Assembly (NCBI RefSeq): GCF_030066895.1
Contig: NZ_JASJAV010000016.1
Coordinates: forward strand, 62,001-126,000
Direction of reading: 5' to 3'
Origin: Breoghania sp.
Lineage (GTDB): Bacteria > Pseudomonadota > Alphaproteobacteria > Rhizobiales > Stappiaceae
DNA length: 64,000 bases
The notes under the pieces were generated by a model, which made no database searches, had not been told where the DNA came from, and saw nothing but the letters and a program-made list of their open reading frames with translations. Shown here one piece after another: positions 45,304 through 55,938 of this stretch (position 1 is its first letter; each line of letters starts with the position of its first letter). The position numbers were made by a program, and so were the translations under genes.

Positions 45304-45705
45304 CTAGTTTTTGCCGATTGCGGTCTTGAGGAGACCGAGGCCGCGCGAATAGAGCGTCGTGGCCGCCTGATAATCCATCTGGTTGGCAGTGACCTTCATC
45401 ATTTGCTCTTCCAGCACGACAGAGTTGTCGTCCGGCGTGACCTCGAAGGACCCGACCTTCTTGCCGTCGCCAAACCCGCGGGAACTGAACGCCCGCATGT
45501 GCCCCGGCTCGGTCACCGCCTGCACCACCGGCTCCACGCCGGTGTCGTTGAGCGAATCATTGAACTTCGGAGCCTTGAGATCCTGCCCCAGGTAGCCGGG
45601 CGCACCGGCGTTCGCGACATTCTCCGAAAGAATGCCCTGGCGCTCCTGATGCCACTGCATCTTGGTCTTCAGCGCCTGGAAGACGGAAATATCGGAAATG
45701 CCCAC
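45304..45705 (-). CDS. flgB: flagellar basal-body rod protein FlgB
   Basis: Open frame of 133 residues. SDISVFQALKTKMQWHQERQ, LSENVANAGAPGYLGQDLKA and KVTANQMDYQAATTLYSRGL identify FlgB. The most conserved rod-protein motif, normally NVANA-(D/N)TPGYKA-DL, reads NVANAGAPGYLGQDL, several unusual changes in one spot. Ends in TAG just before flgC, showing that TAG stops translation in this genome. A CtrA box is upstream. Confidence 0.92.
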   Translation of the reverse strand: MGISDISVFQALKTKMQWHQERQGILSENVANAGAPGYLGQDLKAPKFNDSLNDTGVEPVVQAVTEPGHMRAFSSRGFGDGKKVGSFEVTPDDNSVVLEEQMMKVTANQMDYQAATTLYSRGLGLLKTAIGKN

Positions 45706-46177
45706 GGGGCTGCTCCTTACGCTGGGCGAGAGCTGTTAACGCTTGGAACATATTGCCGTCTCTAAGGTTAACGAGATGTTAACGCCGTTAAGATTTCGCT
45801 AACCACGGATTGGCGCAATTCCACGCCTTTTTACGTAGCCACCCAACGGCAGACGTCTATCCAGAATGTTTCTAACCGGCAATATTTCCCATTTCTAACC
45901 GCCCTGTCGACACACCCTGATTCCACCTGTTCGCAACTGCAGGGCGAGCGTGCAGGATGGGAGGCAGCGACTCGCAGGGTATAAATGCGCACCCGCGCGT
46001 CCATTCGCGAGGAAGGATCGCTTCGTCCGACAATTTCGCCAGAGGTAGGATTTTGCTCGAAAACGGGACAAAGCGACGCCAAGATTGTAAGAGAAACTCC
46101 GAATAGGATGCGGCGCTGATTCAGGCCGCTGCGTACAGACGCACAACGGGCAGCGTAAAAACGACAGTGAGGACTTA
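45706..46177. other. divergent promoter region between flgB operon and fliO operon
   Basis: Contains a perfect CtrA box (45768-45783) and several extra TTAAC half-sites between 45735 and 45805. 45830-46170 has no coding signal on either strand. Confidence 0.6.
45768..45783. promoter_or_regulatory. CtrA box upstream of flgB
   Basis: TTAA-CGAGATG-TTAAC, exact match to TTAA-N7-TTAAC, about 65 bases before the flgB start, with TTAAC half-sites on both sides. Confidence 0.8.
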
Positions 46178-48181
46178 ATGAACAACTGGCTGGAGGAGGC
46201 ATTCAACCTCGACCCCAGCTTTGCCCGAGGGGTGCAATTCGTCATCGCCCTGCTGATCGTTCTGGGGCTCAACGCGATTTTCATCTGGATCATGCGACGC
46301 ATTTCCGGCGGTGGGATCGGGCGCGCTCCGCGCAACCGGCAGCCGCGCATCGCCGTCATGGACCATGCCGCGCTGGATGCGCGCCGCCGGCTGATTCTGA
46401 TCCGGCGCGACAACATCGAACACCTGCTGCTCGTCGGCGGCCCTTCGGACGTGGTCGTGGAACAGAACATCGTGCGCGGCCAGCCCACCGCCGGGTATTC
46501 CCGCATCGGCCAGGACCATCAGCCGCAGCACCAGCCCCACATGGCGCCGCAGCACATGGAGCCACCGCAGGCCACCCCGGCGCCCCACGCGCGCCGACCG
46601 CCGAAGCGCCACATTACGCCCAGCGCCCGCAGCAACAGCCGCAACCGCCCCGGCCCCAGGTCATGCCGCCGCATCCGGGCGACACGACTCATCAGGGATA
46701 TCCGGGCGCGATGCGCCAGCCTGCGGCTCCCGAGGTCGGGCGCCGTGCGGAGATGCATCGCGCAGCGACTCCGGAAACAGCCTGACATGAGCCGACACAG
46801 CATGAACCGCTCCGGCACGAGGCTGTCCACCACGCAAAACCGGCGAAACCGGAAGCACCGCTGGCAGCGGAGAAGGAAGAGATCCAGCCGCGCAAGCGCC
46901 TGTGGCCGTTCGACGCACAGCAGCACAAGACGGCAGTCGAAGAGCCCGCCGACAAGCCCGCAGCAGATACGGGACGCGGCGTGGGCATGATGCGCGCCGG
47001 TTCCGCCGTTGCCGGAGCCGCACAGGCCGTCGCCCGCTTCCGCACCGGTTTTGCGGAAAAGCGTGCCGCAACTGAAACGCCGTCGACGCCGGAAGCACCT
47101 GCACAGACCGGCCGCGCGCCCACCGGACAGCCGAACCCTGCGCCCCGACAAGCTCATGAACCGGCACCTGCGCCGCAACCCCGCCCCCATGTGCGGGCCG
47201 AGGCCCCGGCAGAGCCGAAGCACGAGCCGCATCATGAGGCTCGCCCGGAACCTCGTCACGAGCTTCGGCCGGTGCCCGCATTCGGGACGCTAAACCAGCC
47301 CTATCGCCCAGCACGGCAACGGCAACGGATTGCACGGAACAACGGCGGAGAACGGCAAGCGCGATCACCGTCAGGAACCGCGCTTAGAGGAGATGCCCCG
47401 CAGCATGCCCCGGCCGGTAAAGGTCGACGTGCCGATCCCCGCGCCCGCCGCCAAGGCTCCCACGCCCGCGGTGAGCGCTCCGGTTCAGGAGCCGCTGCAC
47501 GCGCAGGAGCCCGCACCCGAGGCCAAGGCAGCCCCTGAGACTCCGAAAGAGGCTCCGGTCGAAAAGTCGGCAGCCGAGCCGAAGGTGGAAACTGCGAAGA
47601 TCGAGGCCCCGAAGTAGGCTCCAGCTGAAAGGCATGCGCCGTCGGCCGGTGATCTCGATATCACCGCAAGCCTTGAGGAAGCGCTTCTCGGCCCCGCACC
47701 GGAGCCCGCGAAGGCCCCCGAGCCTTGCAAAGGCAGAGGCAGCCGCGCCTTCGAACGGACAGAAGGCGCCGGAGCCGAAGAACGGCAAGACTGAGGAAAA
47801 GGCCGGGAAGGCAGAGGCCGCAAAGGCGGAAGAGCCGAAGGCTGAGGCAGCACCGGAAGCCTGGCAAAGGCCGAGCCGCAGGAACAGCCTCAGAAGGCTC
47901 CTGAGGCGCCGGAAGCCGCCGCCGCGAAGGAGAGCGCCGCAGACGCCAAGGCGGAAACGCCCGAGGTCAAGGCGCCCGAAGCCAAGGTGGAAGAGGCCAA
48001 GCCGGAGCAATCTGCCGCCCCGGCCGAAAAGCCCGTCAAGGCCGCTCCTGCCGACAAGACGCCGTCGGAAGCTCAGGTCGATGACGAGAACACCGGTCTG
48101 TCCGAAGATGTCACCATCGACACGATCGAGGAAGAAATGACCAAGCTCATGAAGGAGATCGGCGGAAACTCGAAGTCATGA
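46178..48181 (+). pseudogene. fliO: FliO-like flagellar protein with long Ala/Pro/Glu/Lys tail, multiply broken
   Basis: Residues 1-110 are well formed: MNNWLEEAFNLDPSFARGVQ, a membrane helix (FVIALLIVLGLNAIFIWIM), then DHAALDARRRLILIRRDNIE and HLLLVGGPSDVVVEQNIVRG, the FliO pattern. Beyond that lies a 500-codon low-complexity region (His/Pro/Gln then Ala/Glu/Lys/Pro) far longer than typical FliO, with a conserved island LWPFDAQQHK and GDLDITASLEEALLG. Lesions: shift near 46575, TGA 46783-46785, shift near 47320, TAG 47615-47617, shifts near 47725 and 47865. Last codons overlap the fliP start (ATGA). Confidence 0.8.
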
Positions 48182-48912
48182 TCGAACTGCGTGGCGGCCG
48201 GATCGCTCGACCGACCGTGATTGCGATTGCGGTGCCCAAGGGGTCACGATCAACTTCGACGACAACACGACGCTCACGGAACGCGCGGTTCAGGGTTCAG
48301 CTCGTCGCGCTCCTCACCGTCCTGAGCTTTGCTCCCTCGATCCTCGTCATGGTGACCAGCTTCACGCGGATCATCGTTGTGCTCTCGCTTCTGCGCTCGG
48401 CCATCGGTCTGCAGACCGCGCCGCCGAACTCGGTGATGATCAGCCTCGCGCTGTTTCTCATCGCCTTCATCATGGCGCCCACCTTCCAGACGACCTACGA
48501 GACCGGCGTGCAACCGCTTGTCGCCGGGGAGATCGATTTCGAGCAAGCTTTCGAGCGCTCCGCCGTACCCTTCCATGCCTTCATGCGCGCCAATGTGTGC
48601 GAGAAGGATCTGGAGCTCTTCATAGAGATGGCCAATCAAGAACCGCCCGACCGGCCGGAAGAGCTGTCGCTACTCATTCTGGTACCCGCCTTCATGATCG
48701 GCGAACTACGCCGCGCCTTCGAAATCGGCTTCCTGCTCTATCTGCCGTTCCTGATCATCGACCTGGTCATCGCCTCGGTGCTGATGTCGATGGGCATGAT
48801 GATGCTGCCGCCGGTGGTGATCTCGCTGCCGTTCAAGCTGATCTTCTTCGTGCTGGTCAACGGCTGCAACCTGATCGCGGAAAGCCTCGTGAGGTCGTTC
48901 ATAGGAGGGTGA
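48178..48912 (+). pseudogene. fliP: flagellar export gate protein FliP, 7-bp duplication and N-terminal damage
   Basis: From LLTVLSFAPSILVMVTSFTR to ESLVRSFIGG the protein is normal FliP (SLLRSAIGLQTAPPNSVMIS, LVPAFMIGELRRAFEIGFLL, SMGMMMLPPVVISLPFKLIF). Upstream, VTINFDDNTTLTERAVQ is in another frame, separated by a 7-bp tandem duplication GGTTCAG-GGTTCAG at 48287-48300. The signal peptide is also shortened (a small deletion near 48240). Missense changes at conserved sites: R to C in NVCEKDLELF, and NGCNLI where DGWNL is usual. Cannot give normal FliP. Confidence 0.9.
48287..48300. repeat. 7-bp tandem duplication inside fliP
   Basis: GGTTCAG repeated once head to tail; removing one copy rejoins LTERAVQ to LVALLTVLS in one frame. 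Confidence 0.9.
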
Positions 48913-48943
48913 GCCGCCCGTTCGGCTCCCCCACCTCCTCTCC

Positions 48944-50286
48944 TCAGTTCGCCTTCGGATGCGGCACGGACACGGCGATCATGCCGCTTGCCAGCATCAC
49001 CAAGGCAGCGCCCGAAAGAATGGCGAAGCCCATCCCCCACATGCCCGACCACTGGTGCAGCCAGCCGACGATCGCCGGACTGACCGAGGCCACCGTGTAG
49101 CCAAGCCCCTGCACGAAGGACGAAAGCGGACGATTGTCCTGAAGGTAGACGGCGCGCTCCATGACGAACACGAAGACCACGACAAACCCGCCACAGCTGC
49201 CGAAGTCGCCGAAGATCGTCCACAAGAGCCACAGATGAGGCGCGAGATAGGTTCCCGCCGACATCAGGAATCAACTCCCCGCCACCACCACGAACAGCGA
49301 CCTGTTGGACAGGTGCAGCTTCGAGGAGAGCCAGGGAACCCCGAAGCACCCCAGAAAGTCGAGCATCTGGAAGAGCGATTCCGCTATGCCCGCATTGGTC
49401 GTGCTGACCCCAGCAGTTCCGGTGAGAAACACTGGCAACCAGGCCGTCAACCCGTAGAACATGAAGGTTTGACAGGCGAACGCCACCGCCAGCAGCCAGG
49501 CGGCGAGACGACGGGCCGGCGAGAGCGCGGCCTGGCGTTCCTTTTCCTCCCGGGATGTCGCCGCCGACTTGTCGCTTTCCTTGTCGGCGTCGGTCTTGGA
49601 GGGCTCTGACGGCACGCCGATCAACCAGTTCTTCGCGATCCACAACCCCACGCCCACGACCGCCAGGATCGCCCAGAACGCCATGGAGAACCGCCATCCG
49701 GTGAAATGGCCATCGGCACGGTCAGGGCCGACGTCAATGTCGCTCCCAGGCTCATCGCGGAGACGAGAACCGCCGTCATGATGCTGTGGAAGCGCTGGAA
49801 GTCGCGCGCGATGACCTGAAGGACGACGATATTGCCGAAGGTCAGCGCCATGCCGATCACCAACGTACCCGCCATCGCCATCGAGATCCCGTCCACCGAG
49901 CGCAGGATCGATCCGAGAACGACGCCCCACAGGGTGACGAAGATTGCCTGTTCGATTGAAATGCGGCGCAGGACAAAGGCCGCCAGCGGCGTTCCGATAC
50001 CGAAGCAGAGCACCGGCAGCGTGGTGAGAAAGCCCGCCACCGCCTGATTGATGCCGAGATCGCTCTGCAATTGCGAGATGATCGACGGGAGCAACGTCAA
50101 AGGCCCCCTGAGATTGGCGGCCAGCGTGAAGAACGCGAGAAGAAGGAGAATCCTGTGCGCGACGCTGAGCGTCGCGCCGGATCTAGGGCCGGTCGTGTCT
50201 GAAGAAGATGCGTCAGATGGGGCGTCGGCAGGATTGGCAGATGATATGAGATCGTATTCCGAACAGGGCGCAGCCGAACGCGCCGC
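48944..50286 (-). pseudogene. MFS transporter, CynX/NimT-like, in-frame stop and frameshift
   Basis: Twelve-helix permease. RILLLLAFFTLAANLRGPLT is the CynX-type first helix; later LPVLCFGIGTPLAAFVLRRI, FGNIVVLQVIARDFQR, LLAVAFACQTFMFYGLTAWL, VQGLGYTVASVSPAIVGWLH. A frameshift near 49705 (TVPMA then HFTGWRFSMAFW) and TGA at 49271-49273 (VVVAGS-stop-FLMSAGTY) break it. No start codon is clear: the frame is open to about 50286 without ATG near the expected place. It interrupts the flagellar region between fliP and the TPR gene. Substrates of relatives include cyanate and 2-nitroimidazole; no claim here. Confidence 0.7.
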
Positions 50287-50432
50287 GACCCCGTCTAACC
50301 GGCGCCCACTCCCCCGTTGTGTCCGTGCATACGTGTTTGTTGTCTGAACCTATGGTCCAAACACGCAAGACTTGCAAATATTGCTGATTTGTTTCCGGTT
50401 TCCGGGGCCTTGCGACCGCCAGTTCCCCGCCC

Positions 50433-53400
50433 TCAGGAGGCGTTCGCTCCCGCCTGGGCCATGCCGACATTGGCATCGTTGGTGCGGTCGGAATTCAGGT
50501 AGTGGCGACGATATTCGGCGAGGAAGCTCTCCATCGTGTTCACCGCCGCGATGTTCTTCACCACGCTCGTGAATTCCACGCCCTTGGCATCGATCGGGCG
50601 GGTCACGACCTCGAACGCAGCCCCGCTCGGGCTGTTCGACATTTTCGAAACGTATTTGGACCGCAACCGATCGAGCCCAAGCTGATCCTCGGCGAAGGAA
50701 TAGGCAATGGCCGAGCGCAGGATATCCAGCCGCTCCTGATCCTCCAGCGGGATGTCGTCGGCCCAGCGCACGCCGTGCATGCGCTCAAGCTGCTCGCCCG
50801 CCTTCTGCCATTGCTTCGACTGCCACAGCGTATCGGCCCGCAGCCGGTCGACCTCCGGACCACGCAGATTGGAGATCAGCTCCATGGAGAGATCCGCCTG
50901 GCCGGCATCTGCCAGCGCCCGCGCTTCCACCAGACGGCGCTGACAGTCGAGCGTTTCCGGCAGTTGCGCCTGCCGGGTGCGGTTGAGGACCGCAAGCGCC
51001 TGTTCGGGCTGACGATCGAACAGATAGACGAGCGCGAGGTCGGCGGCAATCTGGGCGCGCGCCACGCCCTTCAACCGGTGATCGACCTGATATTGCAGAA
51101 GCTCGACTGCCTGATCGAACAGATCAACCGAGATCAGCCGGTCGGCAAGACGGCGCACCATCTCGTCGCCGTCTGAGCCGATCGGCGTCAGTTCGCGGAA
51201 ATCGTAGTAGAGCGCCAGCACATCGATCGGCTCCAGTTCGTCCGCCTTGCCGTCAAGAAAAAGGGACCAGAAGACGGCGTGCATCTCCTCCTACAGGAAC
51301 CGCGTGGTCTGGGCGTTCGACGCCGCCTCCACCGCAGAACACATCGCCTCGAAGGCCTCGCGATAATCGCCGTTCTGCGCGGGAAGCTGGGCGAGGAAGC
51401 ACAGCGCCTTCAGTTCGGTCTCGTCACCGCGCCGGATCGTCATCAGCCCTTCCAGACGCTTCTTGGCTTCCTCCGCATCGACGCCCCCGTCGCGGTAGCG
51501 GATCCGCAGCGCGCGGTAGGTCGCCTCAGCCGCACGCGGCCGGTCGGAGGAGCGGGCAACGATATCGAAGGCCCGAAGCGCCTCTTCCGAGCACCCCGCC
51601 GCATCCGCCACCCGCCCGCGCAGCACGTCGTAACGCGCGGCCTGAGACCTGCTCAGCGTAGTAGGATCCAGTTCGGACAGGAAACCCGAAGCGGTGCCGA
51701 AATCGTTCAGTTCCACCAGCACCTTGGCGTCTGCGAGATTGAACTCGGCTTAGAATTTCGGCGGATAGTTGGCGATCACCGTCTGCGCGGAGGGAATGGC
51801 AACGCGCGCATCCGCCCATTTGTTCAGCGCGACATCGGCCATCATCCGCCACACCGCGGCGTCGGGACTGTCTTCCAGAATGGGCTGCTCGAGATATTCC
51901 AACGCATCCTTGGACCGTGCGGCCATGACATTCGCCGCCCCGCCGGTGAGATTGTACACTGCGTCGTTGGCAATGGCCGGGTTATCGCTCTTCACGAGAT
52001 CGAGCAAGCCGAGCGCTTCGGCCGCGAAATTGTTCGCCACCTGAAACTGGGCGAGATCGAGCCGGACGGGATCGCGCTCGCCTTCCGGCAGGGACGCCAG
52101 CGCCGGTTCACGGCGGCGCAACTCTCGTGCACGTATTCGGTCGTGGTCGGCGCCACCAGCCACATCAGGTCGCCTTAGCTCGGCGCCGTCATCTGATCGC
52201 CGTTGCCCAGATACGCCCCTCGACGCGCATTCGTGCCCGAAAGGGACAACCCGCCGTCCTTGCGCTGGACGATGACGTCATCGCCGGAAAAGACGACCTC
52301 CAGATCATCGACATGGGGAACCATCGCCGGACCGTACGCCGAGGACAGCGTCTTCAGCTCCACCATCGACTGGCCCTTGAGCAAGCCGCGTGCCGGACCG
52401 AACCCGGTGACCACCTCGATCTTGTCGCCGTCTCGGGATCGACGAGCACATGGTGAGCGACCGGCTGGCCGAAGGGAATGCGCAGGATCGAGCCACCGTT
52501 GCCACGCATGTTGCGCTGAACCTCAAGCGGCTTAGACGGCTCCAAGATCATTTCGCCGATGGTCAGGACCCAGCCCGCGCCATCCGTGCCCACTGTCGTC
52601 AGAACCCGGTCGGACAACTGGATGAGCAGCGCCTGCCAGCCCTCATGCTCCTCGATCTCCATGGAGGTCGACGTTCCCTTCAGCGCGGTGCGCGCAGCAC
52701 CCAGATCGATGGGAACTTTGGTATCGAAGACCAGCCACGGCGGAAGACGGCGGAGGACACCGGATCCAGGAACGGGAAGACGACCCGGACCGTATCCCCG
52801 ATCCGCCGCGCCTCGATGCTGACGAAATTGCGGATTTCCGCGAACTGATCCTCATTGACGAGTTCGGGATTGGGCCGCGCGGCAGGCAGGTTGACGGGCG
52901 GCGAAGCGGCCTTGTTTTCCTGCGGGAACGTGTTCTGGTCGATAAGCTTGGATATATCGTTGCCCGACGGCGTCTCCGTTGCCTGATCGGGCGCGGCCGC
53001 AGGCGCACTCGCCGGCTCGTTGGCGGCCGTGACGGTCGGTTCGGGTACCTTCGGGGTCTCGGGCGTGGGCGTCATCGGCTCGGCCGCAGGCGCTTCAGGC
53101 TGCTGTGCAGTCGCTTCGCTCGGTTGCTCAGCCGGTTGCGCAGGCGCGGCCGGTGCGGTCGCAACCTCGCTCGGGGCAGCCTGAGGAACGGCAGTTTCGG
53201 CGGCCACTTCGGCACGATCCAGCTTGGGTTCCAGCATTCCACGCCCAGCGTTGCTGCTAACAGCAGGAGACGGTGCAGGCGGCGTTACCTGAGCTTGGGC
53301 CAGTGCGGAAGCAGGAGCAGGCGTTTCGGCGGCCTGCGGCTGGGCAGGCGTTTCCGGCTGCTGCTACGGCGCGGTCTCGTCGACGGCCAGTGCGGCATCG

Positions 53401-54418
53401 TCAGCAAAACGCGCGATGGCCGGTTCCTCGGGGTCCCTCGCCGTCTCCATGATCGGCGGCGGCGGGTCGTTGTCGATACCCGAGGCGGAGATCACTTCCT
53501 TCGCCCCGCGGGGCACACCGTCGGAAAGAACGGCCGACACCTTGGAATTGACGGGATCGACCGGCCCGGTCTGACCGCGCACCACGTCGAGCACGTAATT
53601 GTTGCCCTCCCGAAACGCGCGGATATCGACGGCAGGGTCGGCGCGCAGCAGGAAGTTCAGCCGATCCTGGGCCGTGAAGGCCGTGACATCGACCAAGCCC
53701 GGCGGCAGATGAACCTTGAGGTCAGAAATATCGATATCGACCGCGTGGTTGAACAGGACCTTGACCAGATCCCCCTCGCGCACGAACTGGGAATCGAAGG
53801 ACACCGTCCACTCGAAGACGAGGCGCGTGAAGATCGGATGTTCGCCCACGCGCAGGTCGACGCGCGGCAGCGTGCGATTGTCGAGCGCGGTCTGCTCCAG
53901 TTCGCGCAGTTTCTTCATCGCCTCTTCCGCACGGCTGGCCAGTTCCCTGACCGCATCGTCCGGCAGGCTCGGCGGCATGCCCGTCCAGTTCGAGGGCAGC
54001 ACGTCGACGAAAAGCTTCTCCCCCGCTTCCATCGTGTTGATGCGCGCATCGCTCGACAGTGCCAGCCGCAGGCCGGAGCCGTCCGGATCGAGCCGGGCGA
54101 CGGACACATAGGTCGACAGGGCGCTGTTGATCGAACCCTGCACGCGCAGATCGACGGGGTCGGGGGACGTTATGCGCAGCACGCCGCTGGCAATGCGCGC
54201 GTCATAGGTGGGCAGCAGCGTGCGGTCGTGGAAGGTGATGACGATCCGGCCGTAGCCGTTTTCCTGACTTGCCCGAATGTCCGCGACCGGGCGGTCGGCG
54301 GCATGTGCGCCCGAGCTTAAGGCCAGACCGAACGTCAGGCCGAAGATCAGAACGGTTCTGCCAGAAGGAGGAGGAAGGAGGCAACGAGGCCTAGCAGGCG
54401 GCGATGGCCCGCATCCAT
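50433..54418 (-). pseudogene. large periplasmic TPR-rich protein of the flagellar cluster, multiply broken
   Basis: About 1300 codons. Start MDAGHRRLLGLVASFLLLL at 54418, signal continuing in another frame (RTVLIFGLTFGLALSSGAHA). N-terminal beta-rich part (ADIRASQENGYGRIVITFHD), Pro/Ala/Gln/Glu linker, then TPR-like helices (NPAIANDAVYNL, LFDRQPEQALAVLNRTRQAQ, ELTPIGSDGDEMVRRLADRL). Four in-frame stops: TAG 53364 (ETAP-stop-QQPET), TAA 52175 (APS-stop-GDLMW), TAA 51750 (PPKF-stop-AEFNL), TAG 51291 (RFL-stop-EEMHA); glutamine fits well in at least three. Frameshifts near 54360, 52745, 52432 and 52120. Large TPR proteins sit here in other Rhizobiales; role in motility is inferred from position. 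Confidence 0.7.
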
Positions 54419-54572
54419 TGCCGACATCAGCGAAAGCGAAACTCCACGCGCGCGACGGTCGCCGGAATTCGGCGCTCCATCATGGCTTCGCAACACGGGT
54501 GAACGCTCCGTCATGCACACTCAATCCATAGCCCGGAACCCCGCCTCGATCCGTCATCTTATGCAAGCGGGC

Positions 54573-54587
54573 TTAACATGCCGTTAC
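54573..54587 (-). promoter_or_regulatory. CtrA-type box upstream of the TPR gene
   Basis: TTAA-CATGCCG-TTAC, one mismatch from TTAA-N7-TTAA, in the gap between the MotE-like gene and the TPR gene. Confidence 0.5.
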
Positions 54588-54615
54588 AACAACCATCCAA
54601 AGTTGCGACAACCGG

Positions 54616-55398
54616 CTAGTTGCCGCGGATTTTGGGCAGGCTTTCCATCGAGGTGGTAGAGCCTTCAGGCTGGCCGACGGCCAGCTGGATCGTGAGCCGT
54701 TCCGCCACTTCGGGTTTCATCTTCGCCATGATGTCGGCCACCTTGGCCGGCTTCATCGCGCGTGCAACCTTGACGAGCATGGTCAGATCCAGCCGGTCGA
54801 AGATGCGTGCCACATCCTTGGCCCGCATGGATTCGTACATACGCGCCAGGGTCTTGAACTCTTCTTCCTTTTTCTCCTCTTTTTCGTCGACGGCAGCACC
54901 GATGCGCTCTTCCAGCTCCTTCAGTTCGCTGACGCGCTTTTCGATACTTTCCTCCGCCGCTTTCAGAAAATCCTCGCGCAGCTGCTGGTGTGCTTCGCGT
55001 TCATCCAGTTCCTTGCGCCGGGCGTGAAGGCGTTCGAGCACCACGCGTTCCGAGCGCGACCGTCCGAGATCAGATCCCTGAATGACCGTGCCATCGACCG
55101 GCAATTGTCCATTACCCATGCCCGCCACATCGCCGCTGTCGGGAAGCGTGCCGTCCGCTGCCGGCATATCCGCAGGCGCATCCGGCATTGCGCCATCGGC
55201 ACCCGCCGCATCATCCGGGAGCGGTTGCGTCTCTCCATCACCAGCCGACGCCGGATCCGCTCCCGGCACCCTGCGCCGATGCTTCCAGCACCGGGCTCAG
55301 CGCGAAACCGGACATGGTGACGATGCCGATACCCTTGAACACCAGCAGCGCACCCGTCGCCAGGAAGACCAGATGAAGGAGACGCAGTCTGCTCAAGC
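54616..55398 (-). pseudogene. motE: MotE-like (MgtE N-domain) flagellar protein, one frameshift
   Basis: N-terminal helix LRLLHLVFLATGALLVFKGI from a TTG start at 55398 overlapping the DUF6468 stop, then an acidic Ala/Asp/Pro linker, a coiled coil (ERLHARRKELDEREAHQQLR to DEKEEKKEEEFKTLARM) and the MgtE N-terminal-like domain (YESMRAKDVARIFDRLDLTM, MKPAKVADIMAKMKPEVAER). In rhizobia MotE is a periplasmic chaperone for MotC. One indel near 55265 separates EASAQGAG from PGADPASAGDGETQ. The coiled coil and domain after it are undamaged. Confidence 0.75.
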
Positions 55399-55938
55399 CG
55401 CCCGCTCCCCGTTACGCTGACGGAAACGCTCCAGCCGCGCCGCAGCTTCCGCAGCCGCAGCCCGCGGATCCTGGGCGGAGATGGATTTCGGCAGCTGCGA
55501 AGCCGTGGCCGTCGCATCGCCCGGGGCGCGCGCCTCGCGAGCGCCGTGGGCCGGGGTTCCCTGGGCCGGGGCGCGATGCGCACTCGCGGCACTCACCGCC
55601 CCCGCCTGCCCGGCGGCTTCGGCGATCTGCGTAATGCGAGACAGCACGGACTCGCCGGTATCGAGCTGACGCTCCAGTTCGGCGGAAAGCCGCTCGGCCT
55701 GGCTGAGACGCTCCGCGAGCGTGCTGTCGCACTCTGCAGCCGTCGTCTTGAGACCGAGGATCGCCCGCTTGGCGATTTCCGTGGTGGTGATCAGTTCCGA
55801 AATCGTCGCCCGCAACGCCTGCTCATCGGAGCACAAACGCTTCAACCGGCGGTTCAGAACCGCGCAATAGGCGATGGTCAGCACGAAGAGGACGGCAACG
55901 AAGCTTTCGATGACCAGGCCGAGGGGAAGATGGCTCAC
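55393..55938 (-). CDS. DUF6468 domain flagellar-cluster protein
   Basis: 181 residues, intact. N-terminal membrane anchor (LGLVIESFVAVLFVLTIAYC) followed by a coiled coil (NRRLKRLCSDEQALRATISE, AERLSQAERLSAELERQLDT) and an Ala-rich tail. This is the small anchored coiled-coil protein found between fliM and motE in alphaproteobacterial flagellar clusters. Start MSHLPLG overlaps the fliM stop by 4 bases, so coupled translation is likely. Function not established. Confidence 0.8.
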   Translation of the reverse strand: MSHLPLGLVIESFVAVLFVLTIAYCAVLNRRLKRLCSDEQALRATISELITTTEIAKRAILGLKTTAAECDSTLAERLSQAERLSAELERQLDTGESVLSRITQIAEAAGQAGAVSAASAHRAPAQGTPAHGAREARAPGDATATASQLPKSISAQDPRAAAAEAAARLERFRQRNGERAA

